NCBI GenBank assembly: GCA_016706275.1
Contig: JADJJY010000002.1
Coordinates: 110,001 to 174,000 of the forward strand
Reading direction: 5' to 3'
Source: Chloracidobacterium sp.
Lineage (GTDB): Bacteria; Acidobacteriota; Blastocatellia; Pyrinomonadales; Pyrinomonadaceae
DNA length: 64,000 bases
Made by a program: the position numbers and the translations under genes
The notes under the pieces: generated by a model
What the model was told of the DNA's origin: nothing
The model's database searches: none
The model's input: only the letters and a program-made list of their open reading frames with translations
In this document: positions 27,168-34,714 of the stretch, one piece after another
Numbering within the stretch: the stretch's first letter is position 1
Layout of the letters: each line of letters starts with the position of its first letter

Positions 27168-27299
27168 TTGTGTTAGTTTGCAATCACCATGCCGCGACTG
27201 ATCTGATGCACATGTTCGTCCCCCACGGGCGACAAATGCAATAAAGACCTACACGTAATGCATATTTATGGAACAACGCCAGCAGTAGTTTCGTAATCC

Positions 27300-27431
27300 A
27301 AGTATTAGCAAATTGCAAAAATGTGGTTATTTTTTTGCAAAATGCAAAAACTAACAATCCGAGATCTATCGCAGAAATTCATATTAATTTAATATTTCTG
27401 AGCAATAATTTATACAAGGCGGGGAAATAGA
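27300..27431 (+). promoter_or_regulatory. A/T-rich region with TGCAAAA repeats and a hairpin
   Basis: This spacer between divergent genes is very A/T-rich. It has three TTTGCAAAA-like words close together (about 27312-27352) and a hairpin with arms CAGAAAT and ATTTCTG (27372-27400). The pattern fits a promoter and operator region for the small basic protein gene that follows, but I cannot name a regulator. Confidence 0.3.
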
Positions 27432-27647
27432 ATGAAAGAGAAAAGTAAGATAAAAGTAGTAAAAAGGAGCGAGGCGAAAGCCAAACCCTCAAAGGGCAAA
27501 AAGCCCCAAACCTCGCGTGCCGTAGCCCGCGAAATGGTCTCAACCGTTACCGACTGGGTCACCGAGCTAAAAGACCGTAAGAGCGTCGAAACCAAAGCGG
27601 CCCTCGAACTCCTCTTCGGCGGCACCCAACGCCCGCGGGAATCTTAA
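27432..27647 (+). CDS. Small basic protein of unknown function
   Basis: The 71-residue protein is strongly basic at its start (MKEKSKIKVVKRSEAKAKPSKGKKPQ), followed by a helical segment (AREMVSTVTDWVTELKDR) and ends LELLFGGTQRPRES. A ribosome site AGGCGGGGAA precedes the ATG and a clear terminator follows, which supports a real gene. The composition suggests nucleic-acid binding; this is inference only. Confidence 0.6.
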   Translation: MKEKSKIKVVKRSEAKAKPSKGKKPQTSRAVAREMVSTVTDWVTELKDRKSVETKAALELLFGGTQRPRES

Positions 27648-27678
27648 ACCTCAACAAATATTTTAAGTGGTCGAATCG

Positions 27679-27708
27679 AAAGGCTTCGCATTGGGCGAGG
27701 CCTTTTTT
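27679..27708 (+). terminator. Intrinsic terminator
   Basis: AAAGGCTTCGC pairs with GCGAGGCCTTTT across a short ATTGG loop, with T6 at the end. It lies about 30 bases after the small basic protein gene. Confidence 0.85.
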
Positions 27709-27749
27709 AATTTCAGTGGTCAGATTTCAACTATCAGATTTGCAGAATC

Positions 27750-28244
27750 CTACTCCGATTTTTTATCTAAATCTTGTGGCCGCTTAAGACGGCAGTTCGT
27801 AGCAAAATCATCAGTTCCAAATTTTCCTTGTGTTACTTGGATGCTGTAGGTTGAGTTCTCATAATTATATTGATGTTCCCATATACCGTCATTTTCACTT
27901 GAGAATACCCACCCATTTTCTGTCATGAACGTCTTAACGGCGTCGAAAACATACTTTGATGAAACATTTAGTTGGTAGTAATAAAATAGTTCGTCCTTTT
28001 TTTGACTCATCGCCTTAACCGAAGGCGTTCTGTCCCTGAAGTAAGGCAGATTCCGACAAGTCTCTTCTAACTTTTGGAGCGGAATTGATTCATTAATAGC
28101 TTTCTCTGTGGCAATCGTTTGCCTTTTCCTACTCTCTTCTTCAGAAAAAAACGGGAAAGATCTACAACCACTAATAAAAAAGACGACGAGCAACAGAGTC
28201 ATCCCAGCGATTCTGTGATTTCTGCCCTCTATCTCTTTACGCAT
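27750..28244 (-). CDS. Putative lipoprotein
   Basis: The 164-residue product, from ATG 28244, has a lipoprotein signal: basic MRKEIEGRNHR, hydrophobic core MTLLLVVFF and lipobox ISGC. The mature part holds a helical region and a C-terminal module (DAVKTFMTENGWVFSSENDG, then YEYSIQV-like strands). I chose this ATG because the frame remains open far upstream only through a tandem GGTCCA repeat. The codon content is more A/T-rich than its neighbours, which may hint at foreign origin. Function unknown. Confidence 0.7.
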   Translation of the reverse strand: MRKEIEGRNHRIAGMTLLLVVFFISGCRSFPFFSEEESRKRQTIATEKAINESIPLQKLEETCRNLPYFRDRTPSVKAMSQKKDELFYYYQLNVSSKYVFDAVKTFMTENGWVFSSENDGIWEHQYNYENSTYSIQVTQGKFGTDDFATNCRLKRPQDLDKKSE

Positions 28245-28330
28245 GGGAAAATACTGGCACATCTTTGCCGGAATTGTAATGGTATTTTGCGGGGTTTGTC
28301 GGATATTGCACAAAATGACGTATTTTTCCG

Positions 28331-28382
28331 GTTTGGTCCACCTTGGTCCATCTTGGTCCACCTGGTCCGGACCGGACCAAAC
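28331..28382. repeat. GGTCCA tandem repeat with overlapping palindromes
   Basis: Three copies of a ten-base unit (TTGGTCCA plus two pyrimidines) are followed by CCTGGTCCGGACCGGACC. The outer words GTTTGGTCC and GGACCAAAC form a nine-base inverted repeat, and GGTCCGGACC is a perfect ten-base palindrome. It lies in the 315-base spacer between the divergent lipoprotein and SDR genes, so it may be an operator or a structured element. Confidence 0.75.
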
Positions 28383-28434
28383 AGGTAGCCGGCTCTGCCG
28401 TAACCGCATTGCAACTTGGCAAGCCGCATTTGAT

Positions 28435-28484
28435 GGGCGTAACTCGAAAGTTGGATGTTACGCCCTTGCTTACGCGCAGGCCTC
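28435..28484. repeat. REP-like palindromes
   Basis: GGGCGTAAC (28435-28443) and GTTACGCCC (28457-28465) form a perfect nine-base inverted repeat. A second short hairpin, CCTTGCTTACGCGCAGG, overlaps its right arm. The GCTTACGC loop resembles that of the hairpin near 57930, which suggests the same REP-like family. Confidence 0.5.
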
Positions 28485-28559
28485 TGCAAATTCCCGGTTT
28501 GCCAGACCTCAATCTTCATTGCTATCCTAATTTCCACAACATTCCAGTTACAGAATTAT

Positions 28560-29321
28560 ATGAGTGAAAAAGTAGCGGTGGTTACCGGGGCGAGCAGCGG
28601 CATCGGGCGGGCGACGGCAAAGATATTTGCCGAAAAAGGTTATACGGTCGTGGCGGTCGGCCGCAACGAAAAAGAGCTGTCTGCTCTCAGCACCGGGATA
28701 AAATCAAAAAAAGGTTCGATCAAGATACATCTGGCGGACATGACCGAACAGTCGCAGATCGAGAGGATCGTGACCGAGACGATACATAATTTTGGCCGCA
28801 TCGACGTGCTGGTCAATTCCGCCGGGATCATAATGAACGGCAATATCGAGAGCACAAAGCTCGACGATTGGGATAAAATGATGCAGATCAATCTGCGGTC
28901 GGTGTTTGTGCTCTTGCAAAAATGCGTGCCGCACCTGATCGAGACCAAGGGCAATATCGTCAATGTCTCGAGCGTCGCGGGCACACGGTCGTTTCCAAAT
29001 GTGCTTGCGTACTGCGTTTCAAAAGCGGCGATAGATCAGTTGACGCGGTGCTCGGCGCTTGAGCTTGCGGCCCAGGGCGTTCGCGTAAATGCTGTAAATC
29101 CTGGGGTTGTGGTCACAAATCTCCATAAGCGTAACGGCATGGAAGACGAAGCGTATGACGCGTTTCTCAAGCATTCAAAGGAAACACACCCGATCGGACG
29201 CGTCGGGACGTCCGATGAGGTCGGCGAATTGATATACTATCTTGCGTCAGACAAAGCGGGCTGGATCACGGGGGCGACATACGAAATTGACGGCGGGCGC
29301 GGGCAAACTTGCGCTCGGTAA
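28560..29321 (+). CDS. Short-chain dehydrogenase/reductase
   Basis: The 253-residue protein is a classical SDR. Residues 1-20 give the nucleotide-binding TGASSGIG motif; NSAG (86-89) stands for the usual NNAG. Catalytic residues are Ser138 (NVSSVAG), Tyr151 and Lys155 (YCVSK), and the C-terminus holds the common GWITGATYEIDGG ending. ATG 28560 matches the usual start; the longer open frame upstream is repeat sequence. SDRs reduce or oxidise many alcohols and ketones, so the substrate is open. It is 14 bases upstream of a metal-dependent phosphodiesterase-like gene and may be co-transcribed with it. Confidence 0.92.
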   Translation: MSEKVAVVTGASSGIGRATAKIFAEKGYTVVAVGRNEKELSALSTGIKSKKGSIKIHLADMTEQSQIERIVTETIHNFGRIDVLVNSAGIIMNGNIESTKLDDWDKMMQINLRSVFVLLQKCVPHLIETKGNIVNVSSVAGTRSFPNVLAYCVSKAAIDQLTRCSALELAAQGVRVNAVNPGVVVTNLHKRNGMEDEAYDAFLKHSKETHPIGRVGTSDEVGELIYYLASDKAGWITGATYEIDGGRGQTCAR

Positions 29322-29335
29322 GGTAGGGACGAGAG

Positions 29336-30112
29336 ATGCGTATCCAATTGCTTCCAAGTACGATCGACGAGAACGGACGGGCATCCGCACGTCAGCATAT
29401 GCTGACGCTCGTCATCGACGACCGCGTTACCATCGACGCCGGAAGCCTCGCATTTGCCTGTACCGACACCCAACGGGAAAACATTCGCGACATTGTTCTC
29501 ACACACACACACCTTGACCATATCGCCGGGTTGCCGATGTTTATCGACGATCTGTTCGCGACCCTGACCGAGCCCATACGCATTCACGCGACGCGCGTGA
29601 TGATCGACATCCTAGAAAAACACATCTTTAACTGGTCGATCTACCCGAGCTTTTCCGAGCTGTCCAACGACAAAGGCCGCGTGATGGAATACGTCGAATA
29701 CGAGCGCGGCGCGGCGTTCAAGGCGGCTCACCTGTCGTTCCAAAGCGTCGCCGTAAAACACGATGTCGAGGCAAACGGATATATTGTTTCAGACGGTGAA
29801 ATGTCGATCGCAATCACCGGCGACACGGGCCGGACGGATGAGTTTTGGCAGGTTTGTAATAAAACGGACGATCTGCGTGCGGTTTTTGTCGAGTGCGCTT
29901 TTCCGGATGAGCTTGGCGGACTGGCAAATATCTCATGTCATCTGACACCTAGCACGCTCAAATCGGATCTTGAAAAATTTCACAATGCCGATTGCCCGGT
30001 CTATGTCATCAACTTAAAACCGGTGTATCGCGAGACAGTCATCAAGCAGCTTACCGACGCAAACATCCCGCGGGTGCAGGTGCTCGACGTCGGCAACGTG
30101 TACGAACTCTAA
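29336..30112 (+). CDS. Metallo-beta-lactamase-fold hydrolase, class II cAMP phosphodiesterase-like
   Basis: The 258-residue protein has the MBL metal motif HTHLDHIAG with His57, His59, Asp61 and His62, then GDTG at about 162-165. The C-terminal segment holds ECAFPDELGGLANISCHL, which supplies another His. The glycine-rich leader found in enzymes is TIDAGS. The whole fits the class II cyclic-nucleotide phosphodiesterase branch (PDE1/CpdP type) rather than beta-lactamases. It should hydrolyse cAMP or a related phosphodiester in the cytoplasm, as no signal peptide is seen. Its stop overlaps by four bases the end of a convergent small gene. Confidence 0.85.
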   Translation: MRIQLLPSTIDENGRASARQHMLTLVIDDRVTIDAGSLAFACTDTQRENIRDIVLTHTHLDHIAGLPMFIDDLFATLTEPIRIHATRVMIDILEKHIFNWSIYPSFSELSNDKGRVMEYVEYERGAAFKAAHLSFQSVAVKHDVEANGYIVSDGEMSIAITGDTGRTDEFWQVCNKTDDLRAVFVECAFPDELGGLANISCHLTPSTLKSDLEKFHNADCPVYVINLKPVYRETVIKQLTDANIPRVQVLDVGNVYEL

Positions 30113-30315
30113 TCCTTTCCACGTAAGAAATTTATCCGTTCAAACGCGGTTTCGCGAAACTCGCCCGGAAAATCGTGCAGCCGGACGCGATGATTTGGCA
30201 GGACCTCTTTGATGCGATACGTGCGCTCTTCGCGGTCGATGCCCGGCATGATCTCCGCACGAAACGTGACGTTCATCTCGGGCCGTGCCCATACAAAATC
30301 AGGTTTTTCTCTCAC
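30109..30315 (-). CDS. Small conserved-looking protein
   Basis: The 68-residue product begins at GTG 30315 with MREKPDFVWARPEMNVTFRA and ends RINFLRGKD. The beta-strand pattern with short turns looks like a compact single domain. A GGAGATAT site stands before the GTG. It follows another small minus-strand frame after a 15-base gap, as in a two-gene operon. Function unknown. Confidence 0.6.
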   Translation of the reverse strand: MREKPDFVWARPEMNVTFRAEIMPGIDREERTYRIKEVLPNHRVRLHDFPGEFRETAFERINFLRGKD

Positions 30316-30330
30316 AGATATCTCCGGTGG

Positions 30331-30498
30331 CTAATCATCGAGTTTCGGGTCGTGCTTGTGCTTGACCTTTCGCAGCGAAGGGTGGATCTTTTCGTCGGGT
30401 TTATCGCTGCCAAATTTCTGTGTCGGCGGGGCAGTCGGCTTTCTGATCGAATCAAAAACCGGCCTCTCGTCCGCTGACTTTTTCTTTCGCCGCTTCAC
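30331..30498 (-). CDS. Small basic protein (not obvious by length)
   Basis: A 55-residue frame from GTG 30498 reads VKRRKKKSADERPVFDSIRK, a Pro/Thr stretch, and a charged end with LRKVKHKHDPKLDD. The product is very basic and probably disordered. It lies just upstream of the 68-residue gene on the same strand. Length is short and no ribosome site is clear, so this is a moderate call, supported by the tight operon-like spacing. Confidence 0.45.
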   Translation of the reverse strand: MKRRKKKSADERPVFDSIRKPTAPPTQKFGSDKPDEKIHPSLRKVKHKHDPKLDD

Positions 30499-30586
30499 GC
30501 CTAGATTGTATCAAAGCTTGGCGGGACAATTTAGCGAAACGATTGACTTTACGAACAAAAAACCACAGTATTTTGCAATAAGGTTG

Positions 30587-31540
30587 ATGCCTAAATACAA
30601 CGACAGAAACGATATCTCGCAACGCGACCGCCGTGCATTTCAGGCGGAGTATCACCGTCGGCGGCCATTTTGGATGCCGGCGATGAGCTATTACGTGCTG
30701 GCGATGGCGGTTGCGGCGGCGTTCTTTTTTCTGGTATGGGGCATACTGCACGACAACGCGGTCGAAACGCCTTGGGTGACGTCAGGCGTGAGTGCAAGCA
30801 TCGTGTTGGCCGGTGCGGTGATACTGCGTGAGGTTCTTCTGCGGCGGGCACGAAACCGATTTTTTCGACATCAGCGGGCTGTCGAAAATGCCCAGTCCTT
30901 TTATGGCTCAGAGCGACGCGGGGCGAGCAAACTCAGCGTTGAGCGCAACGCCGCGATGATCAAGCAAATACGGCAAAAATCGGACGCGTCAAAAGTATTT
31001 AGTACACTTTCGGCAGGGCATCGTGAGGTTTTTGAACTCTGTGCCGAATACCTCGCTCTCGTGGACCGGGATCTCAAGTCGATAAACGCCGGTTCCAAGC
31101 GTCTCGAACCATTGCTAAAAGGCCGGACAAAAGCCGTCGAATATCACCGTTTTCACATGCTCAGTTGGGCCGAGATCGAAACGCGGACTTTGACGAACGA
31201 GGCCCTGACACGGCTGGACGTCGATGAAAAGTTCAAGGCTGCGCAGGACGCAATTAACGTAATTGACGCGGCGTTGACGGTCTATCCCTCGGAGCAAGCA
31301 TTGCTTGATTCACGAGAATTAATTGGTGAGATGGCCGTTTCGATCAAGGTCTCGCACTGGGTCGAAGAGGCCGAGCGTGCGGCGTTCAAGGGCGATTACG
31401 CCGGAGCGAAGAGCCTGTACCGTGACGCTCTTTTCTATCTCGGACGCGATAATGTACACAATGCCGAACGTGAACGGGCGGCGATACGGATCAACCAGGA
31501 GATCGAACGCATTAGGTTGATGGAAGATGATCCGACTTAG
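30587..31540 (+). CDS. Membrane protein with a helical repeat-like C-terminal domain
   Basis: This 317-residue product starts with a basic segment, then two membrane helices (about 32-52 and 64-80), and a long cytoplasmic helical part. The segment AERAAFKGDYAGAKSLYRDALFYL near 263-286 looks like a single TPR-type helix pair. The ATG at 30587 has an AAGG site and fits the membrane layout; an earlier in-frame start would overlap two small minus-strand genes. I do not recognise the family. Confidence 0.72.
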   Translation: MPKYNDRNDISQRDRRAFQAEYHRRRPFWMPAMSYYVLAMAVAAAFFFLVWGILHDNAVETPWVTSGVSASIVLAGAVILREVLLRRARNRFFRHQRAVENAQSFYGSERRGASKLSVERNAAMIKQIRQKSDASKVFSTLSAGHREVFELCAEYLALVDRDLKSINAGSKRLEPLLKGRTKAVEYHRFHMLSWAEIETRTLTNEALTRLDVDEKFKAAQDAINVIDAALTVYPSEQALLDSRELIGEMAVSIKVSHWVEEAERAAFKGDYAGAKSLYRDALFYLGRDNVHNAERERAAIRINQEIERIRLMEDDPT

Positions 31541-31591
31541 CCCGCGACGGCCATTTGTGTAACATCCGATTACATTGCAATATAGTTAAAG

Positions 31592-31801
31592 ATGATTTCC
31601 CAAAGATGCCCAAAATGTAAGAGCGACCGCATCAGACGCGGCTACCGTCCAACGTCGATCTTTTTCAAGATACTTTTTCGTTACAATTTATTGTGCGATA
31701 AATGTAACTGGGAATTTCGAGGCTTTGCCGTTCCGGGTACGGTAAACACTCGCTCTGGTGGCAGTAAAAAGAAACGGCCTGCGTCGACGGAAAGCAAATA
31801 A
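31592..31801 (+). CDS. Small zinc-ribbon protein
   Basis: The 69-residue product has two Cys pairs, CPKC (6-9) and CDKC (35-38), spaced as in a zinc ribbon, and a basic C-terminal tail (SGGSKKKRP). A short hydrophobic stretch, SIFFKILFRYNLL, lies between the pairs. Proteins of this kind are common small zinc-ribbon domains of unknown role. It sits between two plus-strand genes with short gaps. Confidence 0.68.
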   Translation: MISQRCPKCKSDRIRRGYRPTSIFFKILFRYNLLCDKCNWEFRGFAVPGTVNTRSGGSKKKRPASTESK

Positions 31802-31818
31802 ACCAATATTAGATCATC

Positions 31819-32772
31819 GTGAAAGAAAGCCGGCCAGTAATATGTTTTCTCTATTGCTGTCTGATGCTATTCGGCTGCGTAGTAGTTTCTGCTCAGTCAC
31901 CATCTCCAACCCCGCCCACCCCCGACGAGCTTGTTCATTTTGGCGACGTGCTAGATGTCGATTTCGTTGGAGCTTTTGAATACGACTGGCGCGGCACGAT
32001 AACACCTGATGGCAATCTGGACGGGCTTGATAGTTACGGCGGCCCGATACGGGCTCTTTGCCGCAATGAAAAGCAGATCGCCGCCGATATAGCCAAGGCT
32101 TATTCGAAGATATTGCGCGATCCAAAAGTGGTCGTTAGGATCATCGACCGTTCGAACCGGGCAGTCGCAAGGCTGGACGGGGCGGTTCGAACGCCGACCA
32201 GGTTCAAACTGCAACGCGAGGTCAGCCTTCGCGAGATGATCGTGCTTGCCGGCGGCCTGACGGACGACACGAGCGGCGAGATCTCTATCTTTCGACCGCG
32301 AAACCTTAATTGTATTGCATCGCCGCAAGACAACGGTTCGCAGATGATCGCCATCAAAATCAGTGACCTTTTGAATGGTAAGCCCGAGGCCAATATTCAG
32401 ATATTGAGCGGTGACATTATCGACGTGTTGCGTGCAACGCCTGTATATGTGATCGGAGCGGTAAACAGCCCAAGGCCGGTGTTTTCGACGGGCGAGATAA
32501 CAGTTTCGAGAGCCGTGGCGAGTGCGGGTGGGCTTGCAAAAGACGCCGACGGAGGTAAAGTGACGATTTTTAGGCGTGTCGGAGCCGAGTCAAAGGTCGA
32601 AGAGACGGATTTAGGGAAAATAAAACGCGGTGAATTAGTTGATGTGGTATTAAAACCATTTGATATAATAGACGTGGCGGTCAAAGGGAGCGGTAAACGC
32701 AAAAATCCCCCGGTCGCCATAAGCACAGTTAAAACCGAGAGACTTGAATTGCCGTTGAGGGTAATAGATTAG
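31819..32772 (+). CDS. SLBB-domain polysaccharide-export-like protein
   Basis: The 317-residue secreted protein has a signal peptide (about 1-25). A poly-export domain (about 35-110, LVHFGDVLDVDFVGAFEYDW and GTITPDGNLDGLDSYGG) is followed by two SLBB modules, the first with ARLDGAVRTPTRFKLQ and the second with YVIGAVNSPRPVFSTGEI. This is the layout of Wza-like outer-membrane export proteins for capsule or exopolysaccharide. The start is GTG at 31819. No Wzc, glycosyltransferase or polymerase genes lie beside it, so its partners are elsewhere. The downstream gene pair is a small membrane protein and a matrixin-like protease. Confidence 0.85.
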   Translation: MKESRPVICFLYCCLMLFGCVVVSAQSPSPTPPTPDELVHFGDVLDVDFVGAFEYDWRGTITPDGNLDGLDSYGGPIRALCRNEKQIAADIAKAYSKILRDPKVVVRIIDRSNRAVARLDGAVRTPTRFKLQREVSLREMIVLAGGLTDDTSGEISIFRPRNLNCIASPQDNGSQMIAIKISDLLNGKPEANIQILSGDIIDVLRATPVYVIGAVNSPRPVFSTGEITVSRAVASAGGLAKDADGGKVTIFRRVGAESKVEETDLGKIKRGELVDVVLKPFDIIDVAVKGSGKRKNPPVAISTVKTERLELPLRVID

Positions 32773-32877
32773 GGCATAATATTAGGGAATACCGGCCCGG
32801 TCGTGTTACGGTTTTATCTGCAAAAATATTAAATAGGAAACGTTCCGTAGTTTGTGCGGTAATCCTCAGGATAATCA

Positions 32878-33087
32878 ATGGCAGTGAATAAAAGAAGATT
32901 TAGCAAGCGCATGGTCGCTTTGTTTTGGATGTTACTCGTTTCGATCGGTATCGGGGTGTTGATCGCCTACGAACAGATCTCGGTCTTGTATGTGTTGGCA
33001 ACGCTCGCACTTACGGGATTACTGCTCATCGTCGCTTTTGCTGACCTTGAGTCGGTTGGGCGTGGTGACGGCAGCGATGCTGCGTAG
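32878..33087 (+). CDS. Small two-helix membrane protein
   Basis: The 69-residue product has a basic start (MAVNKRRFSKR) and two hydrophobic helices (about 12-31 and 35-55), ending with an acidic tail (LESVGRGDGSDAA). It sits about 100 bases after the export protein gene and directly before the matrixin-like protease gene, whose possible alternative GTG start overlaps its stop codon. Function unknown. Confidence 0.6.
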   Translation: MAVNKRRFSKRMVALFWMLLVSIGIGVLIAYEQISVLYVLATLALTGLLLIVAFADLESVGRGDGSDAA

Positions 33088-33104
33088 TGAACTTTTATCG
33101 CCTT

Positions 33105-34370
33105 ATGAAAAAGGTTGGGCTCATTTTAGGACTGCTAGTTTTGACTGCCGCTATCTATGGCAGTTCGGGAGCACCAGTTCCGGGAAAAGTCGAGCCGCAG
33201 CGTATCCGTTGGAAAGGCCAGGTCATCAAAGTCGCGATCTCAACTTCGCTTACGCGCTCCAATCCAAACATCAAGGTCGATAGTGACGTTATTGCAGCGA
33301 TTCGGCGAAGTCTTGCTGCTTGGCAAAACGTTGCGGATATTGAGTTTCAGATCGATATTTCTGATAAGCAGGGCGTGAGCCCGTCCGGAGTCGCCGGTGA
33401 CGGCGTGAGCCTCATAACTATCGCGTCGACGCCTGAGAACGTCCTGCTCTTTAACAAAGATGCGGAGACGGTTTCGGCGAAGACGAGAGTGTTCTACAAC
33501 CGCAAGGGGTTTATCACCGAGGCGGATATCGTCCTAAACCCTTTCCAGCAGTTTTCAACAGACGGTGCTTACGGCACGTTTGACTTGCAATCCACACTCA
33601 CGCACGAGATCGGTCATCTGCTTGGGTTAAAGCATTCCGGTGTTTTGGGTGCGGCGATGTCCGAGAATCTTGGCAAGAACACATCTGCCGACACCATGGA
33701 TTTTGAATCGCGCGTCTTGTCGGATAGTGATGTCGCGGCTGTACGCGACCTTTATGGCGTTGATGACGAGGCGTGCTGTCAGGCAGTTTCGGGCAAGCTA
33801 ACGCTGTTGTCCGGCAAAGGGGCAAAGAACCTAAAAGTCTGGGCTGAGGAGCTTGAAACAGGCCGTGTGATGGCCCAGGTTGACGTCGACGCTGACGGCA
33901 ATTACCGTCTTGGCGGGCTGACGCAGGGAAGTTATAAACTTTTTTGGAAGGTAAAAAACGGACCTGGCCGTTCCACCAGCAGCGAACTCGACACCGTAGA
34001 TGTCGAAAACCACGACCTAAAACCTGCGACCCAAAAGATCAACAATGAGCCGACAAAGATAATTTTGGATTATATAGGCACAAACAGCCAACTTGCCGAA
34101 TCAGTCGTTGCGGTGACACGCGGACGCGAGCAGACGGTTTATCTCGGCGGTAAAAATCTCGACGCCGATAGTATAAGCATCGATTTCAACTCACCTTATT
34201 TTCGCATCGTTTCGTCGTCTCTGACAGGACAGGACTTTGGGCCGGACATCTCGGTTATCAGCTTTGTTGTTATGGTCGATAAGGCCGCCCCCCGCGGCGT
34301 CTACAGCATTTTTGCGGCAGACGGAAACGGAGCAAAAGCCGCTCTTATCGGAGCCCTCAAGGTTCAGTAA
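33105..34370 (+). CDS. Secreted matrixin-like metalloprotease
   Basis: The 421-residue protein has a signal peptide from ATG 33105 (MKKVGLILGLLVLTAAIYGS). A metzincin core holds HEIGHLLGLKH, with zinc ligands His167, His171 and His177 and the catalytic Glu168. AAMSEN just after it provides the Met-turn, and SDVAAVRDLYG is the usual matrixin end. Residues about 225-310 form a carboxypeptidase-regulatory-like beta domain (SGKLTLLSGKGAKNLKVWAE), and the remainder is another beta domain. It is likely an active secreted zinc protease. A GTG start at 33087 would add six residues and is less likely. Confidence 0.87.
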   Translation: MKKVGLILGLLVLTAAIYGSSGAPVPGKVEPQRIRWKGQVIKVAISTSLTRSNPNIKVDSDVIAAIRRSLAAWQNVADIEFQIDISDKQGVSPSGVAGDGVSLITIASTPENVLLFNKDAETVSAKTRVFYNRKGFITEADIVLNPFQQFSTDGAYGTFDLQSTLTHEIGHLLGLKHSGVLGAAMSENLGKNTSADTMDFESRVLSDSDVAAVRDLYGVDDEACCQAVSGKLTLLSGKGAKNLKVWAEELETGRVMAQVDVDADGNYRLGGLTQGSYKLFWKVKNGPGRSTSSELDTVDVENHDLKPATQKINNEPTKIILDYIGTNSQLAESVVAVTRGREQTVYLGGKNLDADSISIDFNSPYFRIVSSSLTGQDFGPDISVISFVVMVDKAAPRGVYSIFAADGNGAKAALIGALKVQ

Positions 34371-34409
34371 CAGGCCTATTTTCCCTCAATAAAAATAAAC
34401 TGATGTGAT

Positions 34410-34554
34410 TAAATGTCCACGGGTTGCGTTTTACGCTTACCGTGTGGATAATTGTGTTGTTCACCTCCCGGTGAACATCAGATCATTTCCGCAAGGTTAT
34501 GGTCCGGGGGCGACGGTGTGGGAGACGGCGCCCCCGTTTATTTTCTCTTTTTTT
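34410..34554 (+). promoter_or_regulatory. Structured leader with terminator upstream of an APC permease
   Basis: Three stem-loops occur in a row. The first pairs TCCACGG with CCGTGTGGA around an inner TGCGTTTTACGC hairpin (about 34415-34447). The second is a perfect eight-base stem TGTTCACC/GGTGAACA with a TCCC loop (34458-34477). The third is CGGGGGCG with CGCCCCCG (34505-34536), followed by an 18-base T-rich tail, so a good terminator. It ends 160 bases before the permease gene. The order of hairpins before a terminator fits an attenuator or riboswitch, but I could not match any known class. It could also just end the upstream gene. Confidence 0.5.
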
Positions 34555-34714
34555 ACGACTTGACCTTATTGATAATCAGCGTAAAATTTATCTGATTCAC
34601 CGGAATTTGCAGTTTGGCGATTTTCCGGTTTTTGCAATTTGCGTAACCACTACTCAGACGTCATATACAGAACCGCGTGTGTCAGCCACGGCGGTCTTTT
34701 AATTTTTACAGGGT

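Noticed and set aside
30356..30586. Longer N-terminus for the membrane protein gene at 30587
   Set aside because: It would overlap two small minus-strand genes and add unlikely residues.
34410..34554. ydaO-type c-di-AMP riboswitch
   Set aside because: The conserved core words of that class are missing.
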